Assembly (NCBI GenBank): GCA_009778265.1
Contig: WRKA01000128.1
Coordinates: forward strand, 1-6,141
Direction of reading: 5' to 3'
Length of the DNA stretch: 6,141 nucleotides
Origin: Methanomassiliicoccaceae archaeon
GTDB lineage: Archaea; Thermoplasmatota; Thermoplasmata; Methanomassiliicoccales; Methanomethylophilaceae
Every line of letters begins with the position of its first letter. Within the stretch, counting starts at the first letter, position 1. Both the position numbers and the translations under genes were made by a program. The notes under the pieces are model-generated. The model worked only from the letters and a program-made list of their open reading frames with translations. It did not search any database and was not told the DNA's origin. Shown piece after piece: positions 1 to 5,515 of the stretch.

Positions 1-330
1 TTCCGCGATCTCCGATGATGCGGAAGAACCGCCGATCAGTTTCCAGCCGCTGAGCTTCGGAAGTATCTCAGTTATCTCATTGGAGGACATAGGCATGGAC
101 CTCAGATAACGACCGGGAACGGTGTTCCCGGAAAGGACAACGCTCACCTTGTCCTTAGGGACCTTATGGCCGCGGCGTATCATATCGATAGTTAAGTAAT
201 CAACTTCCGCTCCGGCATCCATGGCCGCTCCGGCGACCGCACGCACCATCGGTGAAATATAGGGAGGAACGCCCAGCGCCGCCGGATCGTCGATGTATCC
301 GTCCACTATGAGTACTCTGATATCAGACAC
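1..330 (-). CDS. Radical SAM family protein, N-terminal part (probable COG1031-like), cut by the window edge
   Basis: The reading frame is open from a GTG at 330-328 to the left edge, giving 110 N-terminal residues. It begins with a beta-strand, VLIVDGYIDDPAALGVPPYI, followed by a short alanine-rich helix and an Asp-Tyr-Leu-Thr strand. A DGY-[DE]-P-x-LGVPPYISP opening is what I recall from archaeal COG1031-type radical SAM proteins, whose N-terminal domain resembles a B12-binding fold. The CxxxCxxC cluster motif would lie beyond the window, so the radical SAM call rests on family memory, not on a visible catalytic motif. The GTG start is preferred because GGAGA (342-338) sits 7 nt before it, an in-frame stop lies at 357-355 upstream, and no ATG falls between. 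It is transcribed away from the malic enzyme gene. The frame is certain; the family is moderately sure; the substrate is unknown. Confidence 0.65.
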   Translation of the reverse strand, partial: MSDIRVLIVDGYIDDPAALGVPPYISPMVRAVAGAAMDAGAEVDYLTIDMIRRGHKVPKDKVSVVLSGNTVPGRYLRSMPMSSNEITEILPKLSGWKLIGGSSASSEIAE

Positions 331-337
331 GACTATT

Positions 338-342
338 TCTCC
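338..342 (-). promoter_or_regulatory. Shine-Dalgarno site for the leftward radical SAM gene
   Basis: On the minus strand GGAGA lies 7 nt before the GTG at 330. It supports this non-ATG start, as no other in-frame start codon follows the upstream stop. Confidence 0.6.
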
Positions 343-360
343 GATAAATAATTCACATTA

Positions 361-371
361 GATATAAATAG
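361..371. promoter_or_regulatory. Candidate TATA element in the divergent promoter region
   Basis: TATAAATA (363-370) reads as an archaeal TATA box on the plus strand, and CTATTTATATC reads as one on the minus strand. Leftward initiation about 25 nt away would begin near 341, at the Shine-Dalgarno site of the radical SAM gene. Rightward initiation would begin near 391 and give a leader of about 55 nt for the malic enzyme. A second rightward candidate, TATATTTC near 395-402, would give a leader of about 25 nt. Assignment is by spacing only. Confidence 0.45.
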
Positions 372-412
372 CAACAGTATTATTACTTATTTTGTATATT
401 TCGAAGAAATAC

Positions 413-425
413 TACGAAATTCGTA
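413..425. repeat. 13-bp palindrome (TACGAA-A-TTCGTA) in the malic enzyme leader
   Basis: Two perfect 6-bp arms flank a single A. The element lies just downstream of the TATATTTC candidate promoter and 8 nt before the Shine-Dalgarno site of the malic enzyme gene. That is where a dimeric archaeal repressor would block transcription start. The palindrome is seen directly; an operator role is inference. Confidence 0.4.
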
Positions 426-433
426 ATTTGAAC

Positions 434-440
434 GGTGGAG
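434..440 (+). promoter_or_regulatory. Shine-Dalgarno site for malic enzyme; decides the start at 446
   Basis: GGTGGAG ends 5 nt before the ATG at 446. The frame stays open further upstream to a TTG at 392. The 18 extra residues have no family match that I know, and the TTG lies near or before the predicted transcription start. Confidence 0.7.
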
Positions 441-445
441 ATAAG

Positions 446-1801
446 ATGGCAGAGGAAGAGATGACGGTGGAAGAGCGTCTTGCAAAGGCAAAGCAGCCCG
501 GCATAGACGCGATGATATTGCACAAGTATTACGGCGGAAAGATAGAGGTGGTACCGAAGGCCGCGGTACGCGACTTCAGCGATTTCGCCATATGGTATTC
601 CCCGGGGGTCGCGGAACCGTGCAGGGCGATCAACAAGGATATCGAGGAGGTTTACGCGCATACGTGGAAGTGGAACACGGTCGCCGTGGTATCGGACGGA
701 ACTCGGGTCCTCGGACTAGGGGACATAGGGCCGGAGGCGGCGATGCCCGTCATGGAAGGAAAGGCGATGCTTTACAAATATCTCGGAGGCGTCGATTCCG
801 TTCCCATATGTTTGGATACGAAAGATCCGGATAAGATAATCGAAGCTGTGAAGTTAATGGCGCCGTCGTTCGGCGGCATTAATCTTGAGGATATCTCGAT
901 GCCCAAGTGTTTCGACATTTTGGACACGTTAAGGAAAGAATGCAAGATCCCGGTGTGGCACGACGATCAGCAGGGTACCGCTACCGTCGAGGTCGCGGGT
1001 GCAATAAACGCGATGAAACTCGTCGGCAAGAAGATGGAAGAGGCCCACATCTGCATGGTGGGCGCCGGAGCGGCGAACATCGCGATAGCGAGACTTCTTC
1101 TGGCAACGGGATTCAAACCGCAGAACTTATGCATGGTGGATTCCAAGAGCATCCTGAACCTTGAAAGAGAAGAGATAAAAGATACGTTCAAACAGAAATG
1201 GGAGATCTGTCAGAAAACTAACGGTGCGGGTAAGAAGGGCGGTCTGAAGGAGGCGATGAAGGGTGCCGATATTGTTATAGCAGCGTCAAAGCCGGGACCG
1301 GGAACGATACCGGCGGAATACATCAAGCTGATGGCGAACGATCCTGTCGTCTTTGCAACGGCGAACCCCGTACCGGAGGTATGGCCGTGGGAAGCTAAGG
1401 AAGCCGGTGCCAAAATAGTCGCAACGGGACGTTCCGATTTCCCGAACCAGGTGAACAACTCGATGGGATTCCCCGCAATATTCAGAGGTACGCTGGACGT
1501 ACGGGCGAAGACGATAACGGACGAGATGTGCATCGCCGCGGCAAAGGAATTGGCAAAGTGCGCCGAAGAGAAGGGAATGCACGAGGAATACATCATACCG
1601 ACAATGAGCGAATGGGAAGTGTTCCCCAGAGAAGCCGTTGCGGTCGCGCTGAAGGCTCAGGAACAAGGCATCGCACGTCTGAAACTATCCAGACAGGAGA
1701 TCTACGACCGTGCCGAATTCATGATCAAGAGATCCAGGGGTCTCACGGCGGACATGATGAAGAACGGTTTCATTCCCGACGCCGCTAAAGCGTACAAGTG
1801 A
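446..1801 (+). CDS. Malic enzyme, NAD(P)-dependent, oxaloacetate-decarboxylating (short prokaryotic type)
   Basis: The product (451 residues) should convert malate to pyruvate and CO2 with reduction of NAD(P), in the cytoplasm. Visible signatures, in order: YSPGVAEPC (51-59), carrying the probable general-acid Tyr51; SDGTRVLGLGDIG (83-95); the probable catalytic Lys106 in EGKAMLYK; metal-ligand acidic residues Glu148/Asp149 (NLEDI) and Asp173/Asp174 (HDDQQGTA); the Rossmann loop GAGAA (206-210), with Asp232 at the end of the next strand favouring NAD over NADP; NPVPE (307-311); and ATGRSDFPNQVNN (326-338) running into FRGTLDVRA. Length fits the short single-copy type, with about 65 extra C-terminal residues after the Rossmann domain and no phosphotransacetylase domain. 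The start at 446 is chosen by its Shine-Dalgarno site. It stands alone, divergent from the radical SAM gene and convergent with aEF-1beta. In an archaeal methanogen it would link C4 acids with pyruvate, in either direction; that role is inference. Confidence 0.95.
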   Translation: MAEEEMTVEERLAKAKQPGIDAMILHKYYGGKIEVVPKAAVRDFSDFAIWYSPGVAEPCRAINKDIEEVYAHTWKWNTVAVVSDGTRVLGLGDIGPEAAMPVMEGKAMLYKYLGGVDSVPICLDTKDPDKIIEAVKLMAPSFGGINLEDISMPKCFDILDTLRKECKIPVWHDDQQGTATVEVAGAINAMKLVGKKMEEAHICMVGAGAANIAIARLLLATGFKPQNLCMVDSKSILNLEREEIKDTFKQKWEICQKTNGAGKKGGLKEAMKGADIVIAASKPGPGTIPAEYIKLMANDPVVFATANPVPEVWPWEAKEAGAKIVATGRSDFPNQVNNSMGFPAIFRGTLDVRAKTITDEMCIAAAKELAKCAEEKGMHEEYIIPTMSEWEVFPREAVAVALKAQEQGIARLKLSRQEIYDRAEFMIKRSRGLTADMMKNGFIPDAAKAYK

Positions 1802-1841
1802 TCGTAACGATCCCTTCAAACCATTTACTTTCTTATTATTT
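1800..1841 (+). terminator. Probable malic enzyme transcription terminator
   Basis: An inverted repeat, GATCGT-A-ACGATC (1800-1812), overlaps the stop codon. It is followed by a T-rich stretch at 1824-1841 (13 T in 18 bases), the usual archaeal termination signal. The hairpin would have only a 5-bp stem with a 3-nt loop, so the T-rich tract is the stronger evidence. The gap between the convergent genes is 87 bp. Confidence 0.45.
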
Positions 1842-1888
1842 AAGATCGGAAAACGTTGTGTCGAAAGGCACAGATAAATGTAAGAAGT

Positions 1889-2158
1889 TTACAGAAGCGC
1901 TGACGATGTGCACTCGATGTTCTCGACCCCGGGTATGGAACGAAGGCCGTCCTCAAGTTTTGTTCCGACCGCTTCGTCGGAATCGTCGATCATGAATCCC
2001 GCGACCACTTTCTTCAATCCGAAAGCTACAGGTTCTATCTTCGTTTCGACTATAGAAACGCCGGCGGGCATAACGCCTTTCAGCGCTTCGACCACTGAAT
2101 CCAAGGGAACGTCGGTGCTCTCGGGCATGAGGTCGTACGTTGCCATTATTTTGCCCAT
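1889..2158 (-). CDS. ef1b: Archaeal translation elongation factor 1-beta (aEF-1beta)
   Basis: The 89-residue product is the guanine-nucleotide exchange factor that recharges EF-1alpha with GTP in the cytoplasm. Length matches the compact archaeal family (about 90 residues, one alpha/beta ferredoxin-like domain, without the N-terminal extension of the eukaryotic protein). Visible family features are the opening strand ending in MPES (11-14), an acidic first helix, and the conserved core IEPVAFGLKKV (41-51). These are followed by an acidic helix and a final GVENIE strand. The last residues (CTSSALL) are hydrophobic and differ from the basic tails I recall in other archaea. It is the second gene of a pair, starting 4 nt after the zinc-ribbon stop codon. 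The Shine-Dalgarno-like GTGATC overlaps that stop, so translation is probably coupled. Confidence 0.92.
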   Translation of the reverse strand: MGKIMATYDLMPESTDVPLDSVVEALKGVMPAGVSIVETKIEPVAFGLKKVVAGFMIDDSDEAVGTKLEDGLRSIPGVENIECTSSALL

Positions 2159-2160
2159 CA

Positions 2161-2166
2161 GATCAC
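2161..2166 (-). promoter_or_regulatory. Shine-Dalgarno-like GTGATC for aEF-1beta, overlapping the upstream stop codon
   Basis: On the minus strand GTGATC lies 2 nt before the ATG at 2158. It matches the 3' half of the archaeal consensus GGAGGTGATC, so the short gap is expected. The TGA of the zinc-ribbon gene (2165-2163) is inside it. Confidence 0.55.
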
Positions 2167-2330
2167 GGTCCTTTGAATCCGCATTTCTCGCATTCGTATG
2201 ATATCCCCTGATCGCGGCACTTCGCGCATCTTCCGATCTCCGTACCGCCGCATTCGGGGCATTTGAAGAATGTGTTGCCGTGACCTAGAAGCCTGATCCC
2301 GCATGATGAACAGATCTTATCGGTTGCCAT
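2163..2330 (-). CDS. Small zinc-ribbon protein, archaeal translation-associated (COG2888-like)
   Basis: This 55-residue basic protein has four CxxC knuckles: Cys7/Cys10, Cys24/Cys27, Cys35/Cys38 and Cys47/Cys50. It ends in CGFKGP, as the archaeal Zn-ribbon RNA-binding family does (CGFEGP-type tails). Eight cysteines are enough for two zinc sites. The family is annotated as acting in translation, and it commonly sits directly before the aEF-1beta gene, as here. The frame also allows an ATG at 2354, giving 63 residues with an extra MSKIIGLL. I prefer the ATG at 2330 because a TATA box (TTTATATA, 2361-2354) overlaps the upstream ATG and puts transcription start near 2330-2335. The mRNA would then be leaderless or nearly so, and the longer form could not be made from this promoter. 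The exact biochemical role is not known to me. Confidence 0.88.
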   Translation of the reverse strand: MATDKICSSCGIRLLGHGNTFFKCPECGGTEIGRCAKCRDQGISYECEKCGFKGP

Positions 2331-2353
2331 GAGCAGACCGATAATTTTGCTCA

Positions 2354-2361
2354 TATATAAA
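2354..2361 (-). promoter_or_regulatory. TATA box for the zinc-ribbon / aEF-1beta operon
   Basis: TTTATATA on the minus strand is a near-consensus archaeal TATA box. Its centre is about 27 nt from the ATG at 2330, which predicts a leaderless or nearly leaderless operon mRNA. Confidence 0.65.
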
Positions 2362-2505
2362 CAGCAATGGTCTTTTTCTCAATCGCGCACATGCCTTCGG
2401 GCGCACAGATGTTACCAATTCGAGAACGGCGGACGTTCCATGGAGATAAGGTCCGGGTACGTCCTTCTTTCTTCTTTGTTCCGTGCAAGGATCCATTGAA
2501 AATAT

Positions 2506-2518
2506 GTTATCGCATAAC
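2506..2518. repeat. 13-bp inverted repeat (GTTAT-CGC-ATAAC) upstream of the GT4 promoter
   Basis: The 5-bp arms are perfect and the spacer is 3 nt. The centre lies about 40 bp before the TATA element of the glycosyltransferase gene, a plausible activator or regulator site. Apart from this, the 2362-2547 stretch shows only a pyrimidine run (2463-2482) and no gene I can support. Confidence 0.25.
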
Positions 2519-2547
2519 TATCATAAAGCGAACCGTCGGTGGGCATG

Positions 2548-2562
2548 TTTATTAATTAATAA
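2548..2562 (+). promoter_or_regulatory. TATA element for the rightward GT4 gene (symmetric TTATTAATTAATAA)
   Basis: TTTATTAA (2548-2555) is centred about 25 nt before the ATG at 2577, which predicts a leaderless transcript. It is part of a perfect 14-bp palindrome (2549-2562). No Shine-Dalgarno sequence lies before this ATG. Confidence 0.6.
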
Positions 2563-2576
2563 GATGTCGCAGTCGC

Positions 2577-3716
2577 ATGCGCATCGCAATGGTCACGGAC
2601 AGCTACCACCCGACGAGGGACGGCGTTGTTACGTCGATAGATATTGCGAAAGAGGGACTGGAGAAGCTGGGTCACGAGGTCGTCGTGATCGCTCCGGATC
2701 CCGGCGAGGAGCAAAGGAAAGAAGGCGTCCGTTATTTTCCGGCGGTCGAGTTCAAGAGTTATCCGGGATATTATGTTCCGATATATCCTTCGAACAAATC
2801 GGAGATACTGAGGTCCGTGGATCCGGATGTGATACACATTCACGGCGTGGCGATGATGGCCCTGAAGGGGTTGATAGCGGCAAGGAATCTGAAGGTACCG
2901 GCCGTGATGACATTTCACACGATGGTTGAAGATACGTTACAATTCTATTCTCCGCTGAAGAAGATGATGGAGGTCCAGAAAAGACTGATCTGGGTATACC
3001 TTAGAGGATTGCTCAAAAGACCGGACGCGCTGATAGCTCCGTCGGAGCATGCGATAGATACGCTGCTTGCCAAAGGCGTAAGGCCGAAGAGTTCGGCCGT
3101 CATACCGACAGGCGTCGACACCGAAAAATTAAGACCTGACCTTGACGGCACCGTCGTGAGAGAAAGATACGACCTTTGCGATGACAAGGTGGTGTTGTAC
3201 GTCGGCCGTCTGTCGTATGAGAAGAATATAGAGACGGTGATCGATGCGCTGCGTTCCGTCGAGAACGTGAAACTTCTGATAGTCGGCAAAGGACCGGCGA
3301 AGGATCACCTCGAAAGGACGGCCGAAGCGGCCGGCGTTTCGGAAAGAGTGATATTCACCGGTTTCGTTAGTGATGACGAATTACCTTTGCATTATGCGGC
3401 CGCCGATCTGTTCATGACCGCGTCAAGATTTGAGACGCAGGGCCTGACAGTATTGGAGGCTTTGTCATGCGGCCTTCCGGTCGCATGCATCGACGAGGAG
3501 GTGTTCACCGATCTGATCAAGGACAACGTGAACGGCTTCATATTCGACGGCGGCGCCGAAGGATGTGCAGAGGCGATAAGAAGAGGGGTCTCCTGTGACG
3601 ACACGATAAAAAGGAACGCAAGGGCGACGGCCGGATCGATGTCGGTCGATCTCTGTGCAAAAAAATTGGCGGAACTTTACGAAGACGTGATACGTAAAAG
3701 GAAAGAACGGAAATAA
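2577..3716 (+). CDS. GT4-family glycosyltransferase, diacylglycerol-glucosyltransferase-like
   Basis: The 379-residue product has the GT-B fold of retaining GT4 enzymes, moving a sugar from a nucleotide donor to an acceptor on the inner face of the membrane. Evidence: an N-terminal strand MRIAMVTDSY followed by DGVVTSI (15-21) for the acceptor-side loop; HIHG (87-90); FHTMVEDT (113-120), with the likely catalytic His114; GRLSYEKN (210-217), with donor-phosphate-binding Arg211 and Lys216; and the EX7E pair Glu286/Glu294 in SRFETQGLTVLEALSCGLPV. The TFHTMVED and RFETQGLTVLEA wording recalls bacterial and archaeal lipid glucosyltransferases, so a lipid acceptor is likely but not proven. No transmembrane segment is seen; the basic C-terminus (RKRKERK) and the 133-148 helix could bind membrane. 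Its ATG follows a TATA element by about 25 nt. It ends 6 nt from the convergent second GT4 gene. Confidence 0.9.
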   Translation: MRIAMVTDSYHPTRDGVVTSIDIAKEGLEKLGHEVVVIAPDPGEEQRKEGVRYFPAVEFKSYPGYYVPIYPSNKSEILRSVDPDVIHIHGVAMMALKGLIAARNLKVPAVMTFHTMVEDTLQFYSPLKKMMEVQKRLIWVYLRGLLKRPDALIAPSEHAIDTLLAKGVRPKSSAVIPTGVDTEKLRPDLDGTVVRERYDLCDDKVVLYVGRLSYEKNIETVIDALRSVENVKLLIVGKGPAKDHLERTAEAAGVSERVIFTGFVSDDELPLHYAAADLFMTASRFETQGLTVLEALSCGLPVACIDEEVFTDLIKDNVNGFIFDGGAEGCAEAIRRGVSCDDTIKRNARATAGSMSVDLCAKKLAELYEDVIRKRKERK

Positions 3717-3722
3717 AACCGA

Positions 3723-4793
3723 TCATCCTATGACGTTCTTGTAAACGTCCTCGATCTTTTCTATATTATCGTCCCAGTTGAACACTTCCGCCTGTATTCG
3801 GGCGGCTTTTGCGAGTTTTGCACGTTCATCCGCATCATCAAGCAGTCCGTTCATCGCATCCGCCAATGCTTTCGGGTCCTTCGGAGGAACGATAACCCCG
3901 CCGTCCTTGACGGTATCCGGTAATCCGTTAACGTCGGTGCATATGATCGGCCTGCCGTACGACATAAGTTCCACCGCCGCAAGACCGAACGATTCGAACA
4001 GCGACGGCATAACGAAGAATTTACACGAACTCATGAGATACGATTTTTCCTCTTCCGAAACGTAACCTTTCATCTCTATCTTATCCTCAAGACCGTGTTT
4101 TACGATAAGTTTTCCGATATGTTTCGCCTCCGGGCCTCTGCCGCATATCACAAGCTTCGTGTTCACGTGTTCCATCGCATCTATCAGATAATTCAATCCT
4201 TTAGTTTTGACCAGTCTGCCCAAAGAAAGAACAAAATCCTCCTCTCCGTCCGAAACGTCCGGAAAAGTGCTGAGGCAGCTCGGGACCGTAGTGGTCCTGT
4301 TTTCTGATATACCGCGTCTTATAAGATCGTCCCTGACAAAATCGCTTACGCAAATAATATGATCGAAAGTGTTCAGGCACTTACGGAATCTGTTATCCTG
4401 TATCTCTGAGATCTTGCCGGTGATTCCCATTCCCTCGCCCCACATGTTGTGGTACGTGAACACCTTCTTTCCGTCATATCTCATCAGGTCCTTGTTGTAC
4501 GACGGCGCCCACCTGTAATTGTAATTCACTATGTCCGCATCCAGTTCGTTCAGCGATCCCAGTACGTTCTTCGACGAGATGAACGGAGGGTTGTAGATGT
4601 TGACGATCCTCGATTTAAGCCGTATTATCTTATATCCGTCCCTTTCTTCCTTTTCCGCGGTACCGGGAAGCCGTCCCGTAAGTATCGTAACATCGTGTCC
4701 CCTTTCCGCTAAAAGTTTGCATGTATCGTGCATCCGGTGTTCGATACCTCCCATATAGGGATAGAAGAACGGGTTCACATCAATTATTTTCAT
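3723..4793 (-). CDS. GT4-family glycosyltransferase, second and divergent copy
   Basis: The 356-residue product is a retaining GT-B glycosyltransferase. Seen in order: the N-terminal strand MKIIDVNPFFYPYMGGIEH with the Gly15-Gly16 donor loop; TYHN (113-116), with the likely catalytic His115; GRLVKTKG (192-199), with phosphate-binding Arg193 and Lys198; GRGPE (218-222); and the EX7E pair Glu267/Glu275 in SLFESFGLAAVELMSYGRP. Motif wording differs throughout from the neighbouring GT4 enzyme (FESFG against FETQG), so this is not a recent duplicate and probably uses a different acceptor or donor. FESFG-type enzymes include many polysaccharide and N-glycan mannosyl- or glucosyltransferases. The start overlaps the last 14 nt of the VTT-like membrane gene and has a perfect GGAGGT 7 nt upstream, so the two are cotranscribed and probably translationally coupled. 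Sugar and acceptor are not readable from the sequence. Confidence 0.9.
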   Translation of the reverse strand: MKIIDVNPFFYPYMGGIEHRMHDTCKLLAERGHDVTILTGRLPGTAEKEERDGYKIIRLKSRIVNIYNPPFISSKNVLGSLNELDADIVNYNYRWAPSYNKDLMRYDGKKVFTYHNMWGEGMGITGKISEIQDNRFRKCLNTFDHIICVSDFVRDDLIRRGISENRTTTVPSCLSTFPDVSDGEEDFVLSLGRLVKTKGLNYLIDAMEHVNTKLVICGRGPEAKHIGKLIVKHGLEDKIEMKGYVSEEEKSYLMSSCKFFVMPSLFESFGLAAVELMSYGRPIICTDVNGLPDTVKDGGVIVPPKDPKALADAMNGLLDDADERAKLAKAARIQAEVFNWDDNIEKIEDVYKNVIG

Positions 4794-5373
4794 TAGCCAG
4801 ACCTCCTTTTTTCTTTCTCAGGAAAGCGGCGGCCATGCTTATTGCGATCACCGCTATAATGAATATTATCGTGTACGTCTGCGCATCTCCGCCGCTGAAG
4901 TATTCGAAGAAGAAATTGCTCATCATCATTATGATCCCGTATTTCAATAAACATCCGAGAACAACGTAGAACAAAGATCTCGAAAGTTTCCAGCTGTCGA
5001 TCAGACTGATAAAGGCGCCGGCGAAAGGTATCATCGGTGCGATACGGTTCACAAGCAGCATACGTTCGTCGCTGCATATCAGGAACCCGACATACCGGTC
5101 GGCAATTTTCTTTATTCTTTCGGGAACGCGTATGTGTTCCACCACATAATACAGAAGAGTTATTCCGGCTATCTCCGCCGCTACCGCAGCCAGCAGAAGC
5201 TGCAGTCCGAATAACAAAGAGGGATCGTACATGAAGCCGATGATGAAGAACAGTTCCGGAAGCGTCGGAAAGACCAACGCATCAAGGAAGAAAATGAGGA
5301 AGATGAACAGAATGACAAGGATCGCACTGTCCGGTCCGAGAACGTCATACATCCAATCCCCTATGTTGAACAT
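4780..5373 (-). CDS. Polytopic membrane protein, VTT/DedA (SNARE-associated)-like
   Basis: The 197-residue product is very hydrophobic. Likely membrane segments are near residues 17-33, 36-49 (possibly re-entrant), 53-77, 109-124 (re-entrant), 133-156 and 166-184, followed by a basic tail (RKKKGG). It resembles the VTT/DedA fold: a first hairpin with Pro36 and Glu39 in FPTLPELFFIIGF, a long second helix, an amphipathic linker rich in Lys/Arg, and NRIAPMIPFAGAFIS (109-123) where the family has its Arg/Pro re-entrant hairpin. Arg110 is present but a second hairpin arginine is not, so it may be a diverged branch. Family members act in lipid scrambling, undecaprenyl-phosphate recycling or ion transport; here lipid-carrier handling would suit the downstream glycosyltransferase. 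The start is fixed by GGAGAG 7 nt before ATG 5373. A COG2426-like small membrane exporter is the main alternative. Confidence 0.72.
   Translation of the reverse strand: MFNIGDWMYDVLGPDSAILVILFIFLIFFLDALVFPTLPELFFIIGFMYDPSLLFGLQLLLAAVAAEIAGITLLYYVVEHIRVPERIKKIADRYVGFLICSDERMLLVNRIAPMIPFAGAFISLIDSWKLSRSLFYVVLGCLLKYGIIMMMSNFFFEYFSGGDAQTYTIIFIIAVIAISMAAAFLRKKKGGLANENN
4801..4806 (-). promoter_or_regulatory. Perfect Shine-Dalgarno GGAGGT for the second GT4, inside the upstream gene
   Basis: It lies 7 nt before the ATG at 4793 and encodes a Gly-Gly pair near the C-terminus of the VTT-like protein. It confirms the start and the coupling of the two genes. Confidence 0.8.
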
Positions 5374-5380
5374 CCCATTC

Positions 5381-5386
5381 CTCTCC
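5381..5386 (-). promoter_or_regulatory. Shine-Dalgarno GGAGAG for the VTT-like gene
   Basis: GGAGAG ends 7 nt before the ATG at 5373. Another ATG 5 nt earlier is in a different frame and too close to the site. Confidence 0.6.
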
Positions 5387-5413
5387 GTACCTGTACGTAT
5401 CCAATGCGAGTAT

Positions 5414-5423
5414 CAATATTTCA
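5414..5423 (-). promoter_or_regulatory. Weak TATA-like candidate for the VTT / GT4 gene pair
   Basis: TGAAATATTG on the minus strand would place transcription start near 5393, leaving a leader of about 20 nt that includes the Shine-Dalgarno site. It is far from consensus. The 142-bp gap after the LicD gene is long enough for a separate promoter, but readthrough from LicD is also possible, as no minus-strand T-rich terminator is seen there. Confidence 0.3.
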
Positions 5424-5515
5424 CATTATTGTTCATAAGCATGATAATTGATATCGGGAACGATCAACGCCGCGGGTGTAACTTTTTTTGAATCGGCCCC
5501 ATGCGGTGATATCCG

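Noticed and set aside
383..661. Leftward open frame opposite the malic enzyme start
   Set aside because: Antisense to a clear enzyme gene, no family-like sequence and no ribosome site. A shadow frame.
967..979. DDQQGTA in place of DDQHGTA in malic enzyme, as a catalytic change
   Set aside because: The metal-binding aspartates and GTA are intact, and I recall the Gln form in other archaeal malic enzymes, so it is a family variant.
2385..2407. Short direct repeat GCGCACA (2385-2391 and 2401-2407)
   Set aside because: Only two 7-bp copies, 16 bp apart; easily chance, and no third copy is seen.
2367..2555. Possible small rightward gene in the 2331-2576 intergenic region
   Set aside because: No Shine-Dalgarno site or well-placed TATA box, no recognisable domain, and it runs into the GT4 promoter.
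2483..2929. Rightward 148-codon frame overlapping the GT4 gene start
   Set aside because: Arg/Gly-rich composition typical of an off-frame reading of GC-rich coding DNA; the overlapping GT4 frame has all its motifs.
2577..4793. The two GT4 genes as an inverted duplication
   Set aside because: Motif wording, spacing and N-terminal loops differ throughout. They share only the general GT-B pattern.
5483..5489. Run of seven T on the plus strand, as a terminator
   Set aside because: Both flanking genes run leftwards, so on their mRNA strand this is a run of A. No rightward gene ends here.
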